Below are positions 1 through 11,469 of a stretch of DNA of 64,000 nucleotides, one piece after another. Every line of letters begins with the position of its first letter. The stretch's first letter is position 1. The position numbers and the translations under genes were made by a program. This DNA comes from Ilex aquifolium. Taxonomy: Eukaryota > Streptophyta > Magnoliopsida > Aquifoliales > Aquifoliaceae. The stretch is from contig OX637395.1 of the NCBI GenBank assembly GCA_951799425.1, positions 11,510,451 to 11,574,450 on the forward strand, in the 5' to 3' direction. The notes below the pieces were generated by a model, which made no database searches, was not told the origin of the DNA, and saw only the letters and a program-made list of their open reading frames with translations.

Positions 1-579
1 TGTGATTGGAATCAGCAGATATGTGCTTGAAAGTGTCCCAACATGCCAGAAGATAACCTACCTAAGACCAACAAAAAGGGGTAGTGGGTCAAATTGGAAA
101 CCTAACCCCACTCTCCAAATTACTACTGTAAAATTGGACAAGGATAATTAATTGGTTTGGTCTCAATCTTCGTTTATCTTTATTAGAAGTCGAGGAAACA
201 TCAGATACTGGAATGGTAAGATTAAAGAATCAGCAAAGGATGACTCTTTAATTCAGAAGTAGAAGCAAAAATTCAACGACTATGTCTTTACCGTTACATT
301 AAACGAGAATAAAACTTGGGCATTAGATACTTATTTTTGCGAACTGCAGACAAAATTTGGGATGCAATCACATAGACCAAATAACAGGTGAGAAACATAG
401 CTCAAATTTACGAATTAAGACAACAAATCCATAATAGCCCACAGAGTGATAGGTCTCCCATTGCTTACTCTCACATTCTTCGAGGTCTTTGGCATTAGTT
501 AGATCACTACTAGAATTTTCAGGCTGCTTGTCTTGCAGATGCTTTAAAGGTCCATATCTGAGTTTTTTATTGAAACCAA
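1..579. other. GYRA intron sequence, nothing recognised
   Basis: AT-rich sequence with no coding signal on either strand that I can assign. The missing downstream GYRA exon was looked for here and not seen. It is the left flank of the Mutator-like element and may be older Copia-derived DNA, since Copia integrase resumes on the other side of that insertion. Confidence 0.5.
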
Positions 580-588
580 TTGTAAGTA

Positions 589-1931
589 GGGTAAATTTCA
601 TCCACAACCCCAATAGATAGGCCTAATTTCAACATCACCCCTTGCCTTTTCTGAAATTTCACTAACACTCCTTGCCTTGTTTGGTAACGAAAGTAACAGA
701 AATGTCTATTTTACCAAGTTATCGCTAACCATTCTACAAATTCACATATTAACTATTCTATTAAATTTTATATATATATAGACACACACACACACACGTG
801 TTGCACATGAACATATTTAAATAATAATATTTTTTTAAAAAAATTAAATTATATTTATAATTAAATTGAATAATAAAGTATGTGTCAAATAATTAATTTT
901 TATTTTAATTATTGGTAAACCTAATTATTGATCTATTTTACCCCTCTTTGAATACCTAATCTATCGTTTTTATGCCGTAACCACTGTCCATCTCATAACC
1001 ACGGCCTATCTCAAACCACATAAAACCTCTAGACCGCCACACCATCACCTCCACTCCCATAAGCCACCAATGCCACTCAGAAATCCAAGCATAAAAATGA
1101 CTCCACTTGCAAAACGAAACCCTTTGTGATTACTATAACGCCAAGTGTGAGAGAAGGAGGAATAGGTGGCCAGTAGTGGAAGCTGGAGGTTCTAAGGGAG
1201 GGAGGGTGGTTGTACGTAATGGTAATTCATATTTGAGTATTGATTTGTTCAAAGTCATGTGAATCCCTACTATTTGAATTCAATGGTGGGTGGGCGGTGC
1301 TCATAGTTGGGTGTATTGTCATGGTGGTTTTTACCAAGGTGGTTGAATACCTTGGTTGATGCCACTTTATTCGACTTTTGGGTATTCATTTTAGGCGATG
1401 ATTAGGGGCGCTACCTACTTCGAATTGGAGTCCATTTCTCTCTCTCTCTCTAATTGTGTTGTGACTAGATGGTGATAAAGGATATGGTCTGGTGCTTGGA
1501 AAAAGAAGTATGATGACCATGCATGTATGAATATAGAGTTATTGTGAAATTGGGTTGTCAGTCTTGTGATGCCTTTGGTGATGCGCAAAGTGAATAGGGT
1601 TTGAATTTCGTTTGGGTGGTGGTGATGGTAGCTTTAAGTCTACACGCATGGGTGGTGGGTGGGAGGAGAACTTGGAGGCCTAGGGGGGGGGGGGGGGGGG
1701 GAGGGGGAAGGGGGGGGAGTTTGTTGGGAAGAAAAAGGATAAATTTTATATTAAACCAAAATATTTGCATGACATAAGCACTTTATGGATTGTTAGTCAC
1801 AGTCAGTTACGGTAAGGGGTCTGAATGAAGTGGACGTATAAACTAGACAGAACTGCAATGAAATTTCAGAAAAGACATGGGATGCCATTGAAGTTAGACC
1901 TATCTACAGAGGATGCGGATGAAATTTACCC
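589..1931. mobile_element. Mutator-like (MULE) non-autonomous element
   Basis: The first 33 and last 33 bases are inverted repeats matching at 28 positions, both starting GGGTAAATTTCATCC. Similarity continues inward (CTTTTCTGAAATTTCA on both arms), giving a long TIR of around 100 bp. It is flanked by a perfect 9-bp direct repeat TTGTAAGTA (580-588 and 932-940 of the second kilobase, i.e. 1932-1940). Long TIRs plus a 9-bp duplication are the Mutator superfamily hallmark. The interior has no transposase. It contains a (TA)n/(CA)n run near 770-797 and a long G homopolymer near 1682-1718. The left boundary lies in unassigned DNA and the right in a Copia integrase relic. Confidence 0.9.
1682..1718. 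repeat. G homopolymer tract
   Basis: Nearly pure G, interrupted by a few A residues, inside the MULE interior. The minus-strand ORF across it (proline-rich) is an artefact of this tract. Confidence 0.9.
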
Positions 1932-1940
1932 TTGTAAGTA

Positions 1941-2940
1941 TCGTGTTGTTCCTCTATTTGGAATTTATTGGTCTATTAGGTTTATTGACAATTTTTCTAG
2001 AGCAACTTGGGTATATTGTAGAACATGAAAGTGATTTTTTCAAGCTTAAAGATCTTTCACAAAATGGTATTAACTCAATTTGATACCTCCATAAAGATCC
2101 TTCGTTTTGATAAAGAGAATGAGTACATTCTTAGAGATCTTGAATCTTATCTTCCTGAACATAACATGATTCATCAAACTACTTGCACAGGTACACCAAA
2201 AAAATAATAGTGTCGTTGAGTGGAAGAACCAACATCTTCTTGGAGTTGTCACAGCCTTAATGTTTTCCATGATTCTCCCATTATAGTACTAGGGTGATGC
2301 CCTCCTCCTGCCACGTGTCCGGATGCTTTCAAGAGTCTTGAATTTTCAGGCACCTATTAAGATATCGTCTACATCTTCCTTCTTGTCACCCTCATTTGGT
2401 ATTACTCCTCACGTTTTTGGTTGCATCAAATGTGTTTCATGCTCCCTCTCCTACTAGGAATAAATTGGATACTAGAGCTCCTCATTGTTTTTTACTAAGG
2501 AATTTCCCCACTTCAAAAGGGTAGAAATGTTGTCGAGAAGAGGTTTGTGACCATGGATGTGACCTTCTTTGAATATGTGTCCTATTTTCTCCATTCTCCA
2601 ACTTCTCTTCAGTGGGAGAATACTCCTAAAGAGCAATCACCAATTCTTCTCACATTTATTCCTTCTGTGTCTGTCTTTTGACTTTTGAAGTGCCAATGCT
2701 AGAGAATCAATCCTATTGAACCTACTAACGATACTAAGGAATAGATTGTCTAAAGGAAAAGAAAAAAGACCATCTCTCCTCCAATTTGCCAACCATCTTC
2801 TATGGACTCAGGCCAGGCAATCATCAATGATGCTGTCAAATCTACTCCATGGTTCAACGTTGCAATATCAACCATTAACTTGGAGGGCATTGGTACACAT
2901 CAATTGTGGCGTCGTGACAAGATATTGACCGATACAGAAA
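1941..2940 (+). mobile_element. Copia integrase relic (degenerate)
   Basis: Translations in shifting frames match Ty1/copia integrase in order: FIDNFSRATWVY (core domain start), TQFDTSIKILRFDKENEY (the RSDNGGEY region, degraded), HNMIHQTTCTGTP, then VEWKNQHLLGVVTALMFSM (the VAERKNRHLLE motif). After that come remnants of the TRNKLD and KCCREE blocks. Stops and frameshifts interrupt throughout, so it is dead. Reverse transcriptase is not recognisable. Its upstream part is cut off by the MULE that ends at 1931. Confidence 0.85.
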
Positions 2941-3540
2941 AAATGCTAGATCGAAGGCCCAAAAAAAATTAAAAAAAAATTATTACAAATTCTAAGAAAT
3001 GTAACCAAGAATTTCCATAGATGCTCAATATAAATCATGTATCACGTTAAACATATTGAAAATGAAATATAAAGGCGCTACCTAATTTATTTATCAACAT
3101 TAATGTTCAATGGAAATATTTAATAACATAAGTAGAGTAAAATGACCATGTATATTAATTTTTATGATCGAATTTTTATTTTACTTCCAACATTTTCATT
3201 TAATTATAAATAATTTAAAATTGTCAACAATAAAAATATTCAATAAATTATAAAATTTAGGTCTAGTCATGCAATTTAAAAATGGAATATATAATTTATT
3301 TATAACATTGTAGAAATAATTTTAAAGCAATAAGAAAAGAAATGGTTTACCCCCCCCTCCCCCCCCCCCCCCCTAAAAAGAAAAAGAAAAAGGAGAATAG
3401 ACCCATAAATTCCAAAAAAGTGAAGCTGACGAATTGTTTCCAACTACTTGAGAGAGAGAGAGAGTGCAACCTTGAGACTGAGAGATAGGAAATCATCTCC
3501 AATTGCTAGGCTCCAAGTCGATAGATGAAGAGTCTCTGAC
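2941..3540. other. AT-rich intron sequence
   Basis: Very AT-rich and without coding signal. It includes a C-homopolymer tract near 3351-3373 and a short (GA)n run near 3450. Nothing else is recognised. Confidence 0.5.
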
Positions 3541-3601
3541 CATCCACAATACCTAGTGCGAGATTGTCGTGGGTTCTTCCCAATGTGAAGGGAACTAAGT
3601 T

Positions 3602-4230
3602 ATGTCTACTTGTGTAGAATGTACAGAAGGAGACCACGTGGACGACCTACCCGAGACCATGGTGTTAAGGGACTTTCAGAGGCAGCATCCACCTACCTTC
3701 TCGGGGAGCTCGAATCCAATGGAGGCTAACAAGTGGGTCCGATGCATAAAGAAAATGATGGACAGCATAGGGATTGCTGAGGATTTACTGGTAATACTTA
3801 CAACCTACCTCTTGGAGGCTGACCACTGAAGGAATGCTGTAAAAAGGATGAGATGAATTGGACGAAATTCGACCAAGTATTCAACGAGAAATACTTCCCA
3901 CAGTCCATCCAGGACAAGATAAATGGCGACTTTTTGGAGCTACGACAGCGTAATATGACCTTTTCACAATATGAGGCGAAGTTCGCAGAGTTATCCCACT
4001 ATGCTACAGAGTATGTCTCTACCGAGGCAAAGAAGGCCAAGAGGTTCGAGCAGAGTTTGAGGCCTTCCATCTGGGAGAAATTTATGGCTCTCAAGATCTA
4101 AGAGTATAGTGAGTTGGTTGAGAGAGTCACCTTGGTTGAGACGGATCTGGAGGGAACCCAACGTCAACAACAAGGTCCGGGAGCTCGGATCCAATGGACA
4201 CGATGGGGACAAACCTGACATGCATAAGAT
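3602..4230 (+). mobile_element. Gypsy gag relic
   Basis: Two adjoining frames carry a Ty3/gypsy retrotransposon gag domain. The first has FQRQHPPTFSGSSNPMEANK and a 'W...KMMD' stretch. The second has W-KFDQVFNEKYFPQSIQDK, FLELRQRNMTFSQYEAKFAE and FEQSLRPSIWEKFMALKI. The block is cut by a stop near 3829 and another at 4101, and no protease or pol follows, so it is a fragment. Gag packages the element's RNA; this copy cannot. Confidence 0.85.
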
Positions 4231-4338
4231 ACACAACGGATGAGACTTAGACAAGTTGGGGACACACGTCTAAGATGCATGAGGCACAATTTGGAAACCC
4301 TAGTTCTTTAGAAATCTAAAAGCATGTTAGGTAACTAA

Positions 4339-5470
4339 GGCTGTGTTTGGTAACAGGTTGTTTCCGTTTTTTTTTGTTTTTGTTTTTAATTTTTACAAAA
4401 AAAACTTGTTCGGGGCGTGTTTTTATTTTATTTTTGGCCAATCCGTTTTGTAAACAACCCCTGTTTTTTAAAACACCTATTTAGGTGCTTTCAAAAACAA
4501 GGAAAACCGAAAACATACGCGCCTTCTCACTCCCAATTAATGAGGTCTCGTCTTCGAACCCCATTAACAGCACAAAAGACATTTTTTTTGTTCAAAGTAT
4601 AAAAGGACTTTTTTAACCCTTTTTTGTATCTCTCGTTCGTCTCTCTCTTGCGAAGCAGCTCCTTCGCTCAACTCAGCCCGGCGAAGGAAGCACTAATTTT
4701 TCAGATTTTCTACTCTTTCCGTCTCCATCTCCATCGATCTCTCTCTCTCTGACCCCTCTGTGGAATTATTTTTTTTAAGTTTGGATTTTGGTGGTGGGTT
4801 AGGCGGTGATTTTGGTGGTGGGTTTTGGGTTTTTGGTGGTATTGGTGGTGACGATGGTGGCTGGGTGGTGGTGCTGGGTTTTTTGTGGTGGGTTAGGCGG
4901 TGATTTTGGTGGTGGGTTTTCGGTTTTTGGTAGTATTGGTGGTGGCGATGGTGGCTGGGTTTTTGGTGGTGGGTTAGGCGGTGATTTTGGTGGTGGGTTT
5001 TTGGTGGGATTTTGGTGGATGGTTAGGCGGTGATTTTGGTGGTGGGTTTTCGATTTTTGGTGGTATTGGTGGTGGCGATGGTGGCTGGGTGGTGGTGTTG
5101 GGTTTTTGGTGGTGGGTTTTCGGTTTTTGGTGGTATTGGTTGTGGTGATGGTGGCTGGGTGGTGGTGCTAGGTTTTTGGTGGGATTTTGGTCGTGGGTTA
5201 GGCGGTGATTTTGGTGGTGGCGATGGTGGCTGGGTGGGGTGGGTGGAGATGTATTTGGCATTAAAAAATTAATCAAAATAATGCCAATGAATTATGAAAA
5301 CACTATTATAATACCAAATATATTTTTTATTTTTGTTTTCAGAATTTTTTAAAATAAATAATTACCAAACATGTTTTATATTTTTAATTTTTATCACAGA
5401 AAAAACAAAACCTTGTTCTATTTTTTTTTTCAAAAAAAACATAAAAACAAAAACGTTACCAAACGCTACC
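4339..5470. mobile_element. Tourist-like (PIF/Harbinger-type) element with internal GGT-rich minisatellite
   Basis: Ends are inverted: GGCTGTGTTTGGTAAC on the left and, read inward from the right, GGTAGCGTTTGGTAAC (13 of 16 the same). The flanks are TAA (4336-4338) and TAA (5471-5473), fitting a 3-bp duplication. An imperfect 8-bp match (TAACTAAG/TAACTTAT) leaves a hAT origin possible. Subterminal T/A-rich arms are shared with the element at 19506-20906. No transposase is present. Confidence 0.75.
4790..5240. repeat. GGT-rich minisatellite
   Basis: Imperfect tandem copies of phrases such as GGTGGTGATTTTGGTGGTGGG and GGTGGCGATGGTGGCTGGGT. The glycine-rich and histidine/proline-rich ORFs on both strands are by-products of this repeat, not genes. 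Confidence 0.9.
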
Positions 5471-5473
5471 TAA

Positions 5474-5900
5474 CTTATTTATGTAGTTTTAAAGAAATGG
5501 GGGTCAAAACTATAATTTGAAAAAATTTATAAGTAAGCTTTCACAAATTCATTCTAGATTTGTACTTTTTTCCCTTTAACTGAAAATCGAAATATTTTAT
5601 CATATAATCATATACATTCAAACTCCGTCTGTGTCAAGTTTTAGTGCCTATCTTTTACACAGTCAGTCGGGTAAAGGAGAAGGATTGTTTTAGGTAGTTG
5701 ACAGCCAGTGTAAAAACTGTCAGATCAAAAATGAACATAAACCCAAAAAATATATATGTAAACACTAGAGCATTCCCAGTATGCAATGCGTTGCACCATA
5801 CCGTGGTGTTTTGAAAAATGGATAAGGGGCGCTGCATTTTAGTCACCCAAATGCAATGGAAAATGTGCAGGAGTTTTTGTGCTATTTTGAATGAACTCGA
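5474..5900. other. Intron sequence, nothing recognised
   Basis: AT-rich spacer between the Tourist-like element and the LINE. No coding signal or terminal repeats were seen. Confidence 0.5.
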
Positions 5901-6550
5901 GTAAAGAAGTTAGTCCGAGACATTACATAGGTTAGCAACTTGGACAATACAAAAACTCACAAGAAACTAAGTGAGTAATAGAGAAATCAAGAGAAGTAGA
6001 AAATACAGATTCTAAGCATTGCTATACGGGAAAAGATACGCCTAAAAATGGAATTAGAATAATTGTATATTGAAATCTTAAGCAAAAAACAATAATTGTT
6101 ATTAGGAAAGGAGACAAAATAATACTAATTAAGCTTGTAGTAAGAGAAAATAAAATGAATATTATTAATGCTAATGCACCTCAAGTAGGATTGGATGAAC
6201 ATATTAAAACTCAATTTTCGGATTATATGAACGAGTTGATGTGATAAATAATTGTATAATAGAAAATAGACATCGGAAGAGATTTTAATGGTCATATAGG
6301 GCAAGATCATAGAGGATATGAGATGGTTCATGGTGGAAATGGGTTTGGAGGTAGGAATTATGCTGAAGAGTCTATATTCGATTTTGCATTGGCATATGAC
6401 CTCATGATTGCGTACACCGAAAAAGTGGATTAAATAGGAGTCACATAGAATTTTTTCTAGCTAGAAAATTAGGTCGTTTATTATGTAAGGACTATATGGT
6501 CATTCCAAGAGAGATCTTGACCAAACAATATAGGATAATGGTATTAGATA

Positions 6551-7427
6551 CATTGTTGTTAGTATCGTACGATACGCGATACGTATCGTACGATACATTA
6601 CGATACGAAGGTCGTCCGATACGAATCGTAGGTTTGTATCGTTTTTGCGTTGTATTGTCCGATACACGATACGTTTTTACGATACGAACGATACGCGAAA
6701 GGCTGTTTAAATTTTTTTTTTTGAACGAAGGCTTTTCTCTCCATCTTCATTGTATTCGCTGTCTTCTGGCCGGGTGTTCTTCACGACGAAACACAGCCGT
6801 CGATCGAAGCATCCAAGCCATCGATCGAAACATAGCCAACGATGAACCCTAGCCCCTCTCTCTCTTCTTTCTGTTCTAGACGACGACGAAGCATCCAAGC
6901 CATCGACGAAGCATCCAAGCCATTGATCGAAGCATCCAAGTCATCGATCGAAGCAGCCAAACCAGTCGAAGCATCCAAGCCATCGATCGAAGCAGCCAAG
7001 CCATCGATCGAAGCATCTAAGCTAGTCGCTGCCTCTGGATCGCAGCCAAGCCATCGATCTCGCCTCTTCTCTCTCTCTATCTCTGTTCGTGACCCACGAC
7101 TGGGTTTTTTTGCTCTAAGTGTGAAAAATTACATTTACTACCCCACTACATTATAACTTTTACTTTTAAGTATAAATAAGTATCATTAATTTAATTTGAT
7201 ACCCTTTATTATTTTTTTAATATTAATAAATTATATTGATAACTTGAATAGTAGGTGGAATGTTAATAAAATATTATGTTTTTATGAGTCTATGATTTTT
7301 TTTCAAAAACATATATATTTTATTATTAATTATTTAAAATTGCGCCGTATCTTACGATACACGATACGATACGATACATTATTTTTAAAAAACGATACAC
7401 CTTCCGATACACGATTTGATAACTATG
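6551..7427. mobile_element. Non-autonomous hAT element, GATACG family, copy 1
   Basis: Flanked by a perfect 8-bp duplication ATTAGATA (6543-6550 and 7428-7435). Ends are imperfect inverted repeats (CATTGTTGTTAGTATCG left; CATAGTTATCAAATCG reading in from the right). Both subterminal regions are packed with GATACG/CGTATC motifs, typical of transposase-binding subterminal repeats in hAT elements. The interior carries a 21-bp-type minisatellite and no transposase. A relative lies at 28084-29055. It interrupts the LINE endonuclease/linker region. Confidence 0.9.
6785..7060. repeat. Minisatellite based on CATCCAAGCCATCGATCGAAG
   Basis: About ten imperfect copies of a roughly 21-bp unit containing the palindrome ATCGAT. 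This gives the repetitive A-S-I-E-A-S-K ORFs on both strands. The related element at 28084 has only traces of it, so it expanded in this copy. Confidence 0.85.
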
Positions 7428-8021
7428 ATTAGATATATGCATTAAAACTCATTCAAGACCAAGAAAGAAGGTTAAAAACCCAAGAATTAGGTGGTGAAAT
7501 TTAAAAGGAGAAAAACTAGCTTTATTTAAGGATAAGTTGGTAAAAGAAGTAGCATGGAATCTAGAAGATGAAACTAGTGTAATGTGGAATAAAATGGTAA
7601 GCTGCATCAAAAAAAGTACAATAGAAGTTCCAAGAGAATCAAAAGGTCATGGAATATTACCTAAAGAAACTTGATGATGGAATAATCATGTCAAAAGTGC
7701 AGTAAAAAAAAGGTTATAAAACATAGCAAAAAACTAGAAACGAAGAAATTTGTTGGCAATATAAGCTTGCAAATAAAGAAGTTAAAAAGGCAGTAAGAGA
7801 AGCTACATATAAAGCATATGATGATTTTTATTCTGAGCTAGATATAAAGGACAAATAGGGAAATATAAATATATACTTGCTAAATTAAGGGAAAGAAAAA
7901 CTAGGGATATTAACCACATTAAGTGTATTAAAACAAGAATTTGGGGGAATTGGTGAAAAATAAAGAAATTAAGAAAATGTGCAAAATTATGTTGAGAAAT
8001 TATTAAATGAAGACAATATAG

Positions 8022-8784
8022 CAGTGTTTTAAAACCCGGCCTGGCCCAGCAGGTCAACACGGAGAATTGGTCAACCGGTGCCTAAGCCAGGTTTCTTAAT
8101 CAGATCGATTAAGCAATTCGCCCACCAATAAAACCATTCAAACGGGCTAAAACCGTTCAAACCATCTAACCATTAAGAACCAATGCAAACCGGTCTGGTT
8201 TTCTCAAATCCCACTAGATCTATTTGTCTTAGAATTTAAATATAAATAATACTACTTATCTTTTAGCTGGTCTATCATAGCTCCCTCATCAATAGGAGTT
8301 CGTACCATGCTATCAAGCCAAAAGCAACCATTGACTATTCAATGACCTGCACCTCTTTATAAAGCGTGTAGTCCTCTTCTCCTCTTGTGGGTTCCGATGT
8401 GGGATTGGAAGTAGTGTATATAAATTGCCATGGTTCTTCTTTTACTTTTTTTAATATACTGAGAACTTCTACTTTTTTTAATACCTTCAGTATACCTTTG
8501 TGCTATTTTTCTTTTTCTTTCAATTTTTATGCTCAATCAAATTATATCAAACATATGCGTTAATAAATTGAAGATAGTTATTATCATTTTATTTCATCTA
8601 CTATAACCCAAAACATGTTATTTTGTAACTATTGTATAATCTTTTAGCATATTTACTGTTATTACTAATTATTTTTTATTGTCAAATTATATAACTGGTT
8701 GAACTAGTAACCCAATGGTTGAACCAATGACCCATTGACCCGGTCCCTTTACCAAGTTGGTCTGGGCCAGGTTTAAAAACTATG
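8022..8784. mobile_element. Non-autonomous hAT element (CAGTGTTTTAAAAC ends)
   Basis: Perfect 8-bp duplication CAATATAG (8014-8021 and 8785-8792). Terminal inverted repeats read CAGTGTTTTAAAACCCGGCC and, from the right, CATAGTTTTTAAACCTGGCC. Subterminal GGCC/CCGGT-rich blocks lie at both ends. No transposase. Inserted in the LINE linker between endonuclease and reverse transcriptase. Confidence 0.9.
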
Positions 8785-9809
8785 CAATATAGGAACTTAA
8801 AAGGTTGAACAATATAATAATAATAGCCAAAAACATACTAACGAAAATAAGTTTTTTCGAAAAATTAAGGTGTTTGAAATAAAGAATCGATTAAGAAAAA
8901 TGAAAAATGTAAAAACTTTAGGACTGGGGATGGTGTACCAATTTAGGTTTGGAAATATTTAGAAGATGTTGGGGTATCTTGGTTAACTAAACTATTTAAT
9001 AAGATGCCAGATGAGTAAATGAAAAGTATTTTAGTATCTATATATAAAAGCAAAGGGGACATCCAAAACTTCACAAATTATTGAGGTATTAAGTTAATGA
9101 GTCATACAATGAAACTTTAAAAAAGAGTGGTTGAGCAACGATTAAGACCCGAAACAAACGTACCAGAAAATCAATTTAGATTTATGTTGGGAGGTCAACA
9201 ATGGATTGGAAGCTATATACTTTCTTACGAGGCTAATGAGGAAGTATAGAAAATAGAAAGATTTCCATATGTAATTTATAAACATAGAGAAGGTATATGG
9301 TCAAGTTTCTAGGGACATAATATGGTGATTTTTAGAGAAAAACAGACTTACTAATACACATACAAATATGATTATGTATAACGGTGTTGTAACTTTAGTT
9401 AGAACAATTGCAAGGGAAAGTAGTAAATTCTCAATCACAGTAGACCTACATCAAGGTTCCACATTTAAGTCCGTATCTTTTTACTTTAATTATGAATGAA
9501 ATGACTAGACACATTCAGATTGAGGTTTCATGGTATATATTATTTACTAATTATATAATATTGATTTATGAAACTAAAATAAGAATTAAGAAAAAACTAG
9601 AAGTTTGGACAAAAATATTAGAATCCGAAATATTTAGGATTAGGAAAAAACACCGGATATATGGAATGAAGTTTTAGTAATAATAGAAATTCAAATAGAG
9701 AGGTATTAAAGATCAAAGATCAAGAAATACCCAAGAGTGAACACTTTTTATAACTAGGGTTAATTATCCATAGGGAAGGTGCAATTGGAGACAAAGTAAA
9801 TCATAGAAT

Positions 9810-10232
9810 CATGGTTATCAAAATCCTAATCCCGATCATAAGATATTATGATCCATTACAAGCAAATCAATCTGAGTCTCTTGTAGAATCTCTAATTAAT
9901 AGGATCTTAATGGATCGGATCCTCACCCGAATTGCAAGTTTACCGATCCAAGTTGTTAGGTTTGTTTGTTATGTGCATTTAGTTATTGAGTTGGCCTAAT
10001 TCATTTTATTGTTTTAATACTTAAAGACTTAATCCAAATGTGATTGTCTCGCCTAGTGGTACATCTATAGGAGAATAGTGGCGAATAAGAAAAGCTACAA
10101 AAATTCTTTTTGTTACAAAAAGATCTCTTTATTCGTTCGTAGGATCTTAGTGATTGTCAATCAGATCACACGATCTCGATCCTTTAACATTCCCAAACAA
10201 TCTAAGGTAGGATCCTAATTTTAAAAACCTCA
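9810..10232. mobile_element. Small hAT-type MITE in LINE
   Basis: Perfect 8-bp duplication CATAGAAT (9802-9809 and 10233-10240). The ends are weak inverted repeats (CATGGTTATCAAAATC against TGAGGTTTTTAAAATT). GATCC-type motifs recur near both ends. The LINE protein frame stops just before and resumes just after it. Confidence 0.85.
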
Positions 10233-10730
10233 CATAGAATTAAAGCATGATAGACTAAGTGGAGGAATGCATCTCGCGTATTATGTGATGTTTATGTCAG
10301 AGCCATTAGACCGACAAGGCTCTATGACACAAATTATTACGTAATTAAGAAACAACATACTCATAAACTGAGTGTTGTAAAAATGGAGATGTTCAAATGG
10401 AGGCGTGATAAAATAAGAAATGATAGAATTAAGAATTGAGTACATTAGTGAAACCATAAAAGTAGCACCATTGGTTTGTACATATTTGTAAAAGGCCTAG
10501 TGATGCAACAATAAGGAAAATTGATTTGATAAATATCGATGATAATGTGACAGGTAGAGGTAGGCCTAAAATAACTTTGAACGAACTAATAGAAAAGGAT
10601 AGACCACAATAGAGAAACAAGAACAATGTAACCGACCCTAAATAGATGGGATTAAGACCTTGTTGACTTGAGTTTAGTTGTATAATCATATATATACATA
10701 TAATATTTAGCGGGTCCACTTATATATCTA

Positions 10731-11311
10731 GTGAAAAATCAGGTGTCGATGTGCTTATGTCAATTCGGATACGTATCTTGTCTCGTATTCTTGCTTCTTA
10801 AGACCCAAATCTAATTGAAGTAAAACAAAGAAAATATGCTTGCCACAATTGCTGCCGATCTCATACAAACATGATTTCCCTAAGACCTAACACGTGTCAC
10901 TGGTAATTGCCAAACTAAGCAATACAGATCCATAAGTGCAGAACAACAGTTCCAAATTTAAAACTTTTTGATAGATTCTGTGCCTTGGGCCTGCGCTAGT
11001 GCAGGAGGTAGAAATGTCAAAATGAGCGGAATTTTTCATTTCAAAAAGCCCCTTCAAGTAGTGGTGGATTCTGGGATGCCTAAATGCTAAGTTGAGTAAC
11101 TTCTATCTAAATTCTTGTCAGTGTTGACCATATGAACACTAGAAGAAATGTACTTCGGTCCAGTTCTAGTAGAAAAACTTCCTCGCACATAGAACAGAAT
11201 GTAAAAAACGAATTCTACAAAATTAAATAAATAAAATAACGCCGTAAAAAACAATCCATTATTATTGAAGGGAAAATATTTCAAATTAAAGCGGAAGCAG
11301 ACAAGACATAC
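10731..11311. other. GYRA intron, 3' side of the pinwheel exon
   Basis: No transposon ends or coding signal recognised. Searched specifically for the next GYRA exon on the minus strand without success. Confidence 0.5.
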
Positions 11312-11469
11312 CTAAAATACAGAACATGGTCATGGGCACGACAAACAAGGAAGTCGGCCATTGTGTCATTCACTCTCAATTTCCCAACTGATTTACCAAT
11401 GGTTCCACGGTTTTGGAGATTGAATGTGTCGGGCCTCATTCTTTTAACATAACCCTTCTCACTGAATGC
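11312..11469 (-). CDS. GYRA: GYRA exon (first pinwheel blade with GyrA box)
   Basis: Fifty-two codons plus two bases. It begins AFSEKGYVKRMRPDTF and contains QNRGTIGKSVGKLRV, the plant counterpart of the bacterial GyrA box (QRRGGKG) needed for DNA wrapping; only part of the canonical box is kept, as I recall for other plant GYRAs. It ends CRAHDHVLYF before AG|GT. The expected next exon, starting in the S-DRG-IVYS region, is not found between 11311 and 1. Confidence 0.95.

Larger units (their letters stand above)
5900..10730 (+). mobile_element. RTE-type LINE relic with three nested hAT-type insertions
   Basis: A plant RTE-clade LINE can be followed almost end to end. Endonuclease: ATWTIQKLT near 5935, then IINANAPQVGLDEHIKTQF and DFNGHIGQDHRGYEMVHG. 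Linker: WWNLKGEKLALFKDKLVKE near 7490, then AYDDF. Reverse transcriptase from about 8930: SKTSQII-type 'NYRGIKLMSHTMK' remnants and EMTRHIQIEVSWYILF. C-terminal 'RGRPKITLNE' and 'PK*MGLRP' near 10560-10660. Many stops and frameshifts are present. The polymerase LFADD box is degraded to LFTNY at about 9540, so it is catalytically dead. Insertions at 6551-7427, 8022-8784 and 9810-10232 split it cleanly, and the protein alignment resumes after each. Confidence 0.9.

Noticed and set aside
3991..4254. Minus-strand ORF opposite the Gypsy gag
   Set aside because: Antisense shadow of the recognised gag on the plus strand.
4806..5276. Glycine-rich (plus) and His/Pro-rich (minus) proteins
   Set aside because: Translations of a GGT minisatellite inside a transposon; open in several frames because the repeat lacks stops.
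6707..7156. Repetitive A-S-I-E-A-S-K type ORFs on both strands
   Set aside because: Products of the 21-bp minisatellite within the hAT element.
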